From the NCBI RefSeq assembly GCF_009690625.1, contig NZ_CP033878.1, positions 310,001 through 374,000 on the forward strand: 64,000 bases of DNA. Direction: 5' to 3'. Below the pieces are notes generated by a model. The model made no database searches and had not been told where the DNA came from. It worked only from the letters and a program-made list of their open reading frames with translations. Position 1 is the stretch's first letter; each line of letters opens with the position of its first letter. Positions 63,513-64,000 of the stretch are shown here, piece by piece. The position numbers and the translations under genes were made by a program. The DNA comes from Halorhabdus sp. CBA1104. GTDB taxonomy: Archaea > Halobacteriota > Halobacteria > Halobacteriales > Haloarculaceae.

Positions 63513-64000
63513 CTACTCGCTGTCGCCGCTTCTGATCGCTTGCTCGGCGGCGGCGAGAGTCGCCTCGGTGTCGAAGTCCGCGACGATCGCGCGCAATTGC
63601 TCGTCGTCGTGGGCTCGTAACTGACGGGCGTGGGCCGTCATGTTCGGGATGGCCCGGATCACGTTGTCGATAATCGGGACTGTGGCGGCCTGGGCCGATC
63701 GGGACAGCGGATTGAGGTCGATCACGATTTCGGTTTTGTCCATCTCGCCCAGTGCTTGGGCGCGGTCGCCGTCTTCTAGGGGGACGACGACCACATCGGC
63801 GTCGTAGATCCCGTCGGCGTCGACTTTCGCCCGCTCGTGGTCCAGGCCCGGGATCCGTTCGTCCGCCGCGAGGCCTTTGACTGACTCGGCACCGTGTTCA
63901 CGGAGGTGCTCGGCGATCGCCTGGATGCGTTGCTCGGTCCGGTTGAACAGGTTGACCTCCAGGTCGGCACCCGTCGCCGCGGCGAGTTCCACGACTTCCC
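63513..64000 (-). CDS. 4-phosphopantoate-beta-alanine ligase (C-terminal part)
   Basis: About 162 C-terminal residues of the archaeal phosphopantothenate synthetase (DUF137 family), running off the window at its 5' end. It joins 4-phosphopantoate and beta-alanine in the archaeal coenzyme A pathway. VVELAAATGADLEVNLFNRT, DADGIYDADVVVVPLEDGDR, VIDLNPLSRSAQAATVPIID and IRAIPNMT match the family. The in-frame GTG at 63992 is internal, not the start. Confidence 0.9.
   Translation of the reverse strand, partial: EVVELAAATGADLEVNLFNRTEQRIQAIAEHLREHGAESVKGLAADERIPGLDHERAKVDADGIYDADVVVVPLEDGDRAQALGEMDKTEIVIDLNPLSRSAQAATVPIIDNVIRAIPNMTAHARQLRAHDDEQLRAIVADFDTEATLAAAEQAIRSGDSE

Overview
This is a haloarchaeal (class Halobacteria) chromosome segment. 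It is GC-rich, and its predicted proteins are strongly acidic. It carries split archaeal RNA polymerase genes (A' end, A''), subunit P, ribosomal proteins L15e and L37Ae, a 20S proteasome, prefoldin, RIO2, KEOPS Pcc1, TruD, Pth2, an FtsZ of the CdrS-linked type and two ungapped tRNA genes without encoded CCA. A genus cannot be fixed from the sequence. No rRNA, CRISPR array or complete insertion sequence was seen.

Layout. 0-7.5 kb: end of the RNA polymerase operon (rpoA1-rpoA2-nusA), then rpsL-rpsG, separated by two inserted genes (a CrtC/AttH-like protein and a chemoreceptor), then rpl15e. 7.6-13.6 kb: housekeeping genes (small GT2, RIO2 kinase, endonuclease IV, methyltransferase, alpha/beta hydrolase, NcsA). 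13.6-15.8 kb: the cell division locus cdrL-cdrS-ftsZ with a dense cluster of GTAAGAC/GTCTTAC repeats between cdrL and cdrS. 15.96-22.78 kb: a 6.7-kb integrated element in the 3' end of tRNA-Tyr, bounded by a 16-bp direct repeat. It has a tyrosine recombinase at its right end, a PhiH1-like repressor, very small overlapping genes, a 538-aa winged-helix protein, an AT-rich cargo gene with a DpnII/MboI-type nuclease fold and two structured non-coding stretches. No virion genes are recognisable.

22.9-31.3 kb: a phosphotriesterase-family enzyme, an HTH-ThiN regulator, a DUF4129-DUF58-DUF7519 membrane operon convergent with its MoxR ATPase, and tRNA-Ser with a duplicated 3' end. 31.5-45.5 kb: mixed metabolism and signalling (DUF2070, GMP synthase glutaminase, two histidine kinases, an isopropylmalate/citramalate synthase, a Gdx-type SMR exporter, a cysteine-free redoxin, an arsenate-reductase-like phosphatase with an ArsR regulator). 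From 26 to 44 kb five genes are broken by small indels, most at G/C homopolymers. 45.5-48.4 kb: a conserved information-processing block (prefoldin beta, DUF3194, Pcc1, RpoP, L37Ae, DUF2103). 48.5-56.3 kb: an MFS transporter, a large Tat-exported repeat protein, TruD, the proteasome pair psmA-psmB and Pth2. 56.4-61.6 kb: dcd overlapping an HTH-ThiN (ThiR-like) gene, a methyltransferase, an archaemetzincin-like gene, an epimerase and thi4. 61.7-64 kb: a TRIC channel, CheC and the end of a phosphopantoate-beta-alanine ligase gene.

Three systems stand out. (1) The tRNA-Tyr element couples a minimal integration and regulation kit to a nuclease-fold cargo gene, and has a leader RNA with mutually exclusive stems. 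(2) thi4 and the archaemetzincin-like gene share an almost identical 25-bp promoter/operator block near a ThiR-like gene, which puts a gene of unknown function in the thiamine regulon. (3) The cdrL-cdrS-ftsZ region displays a likely operator for its own ribbon-helix-helix proteins.
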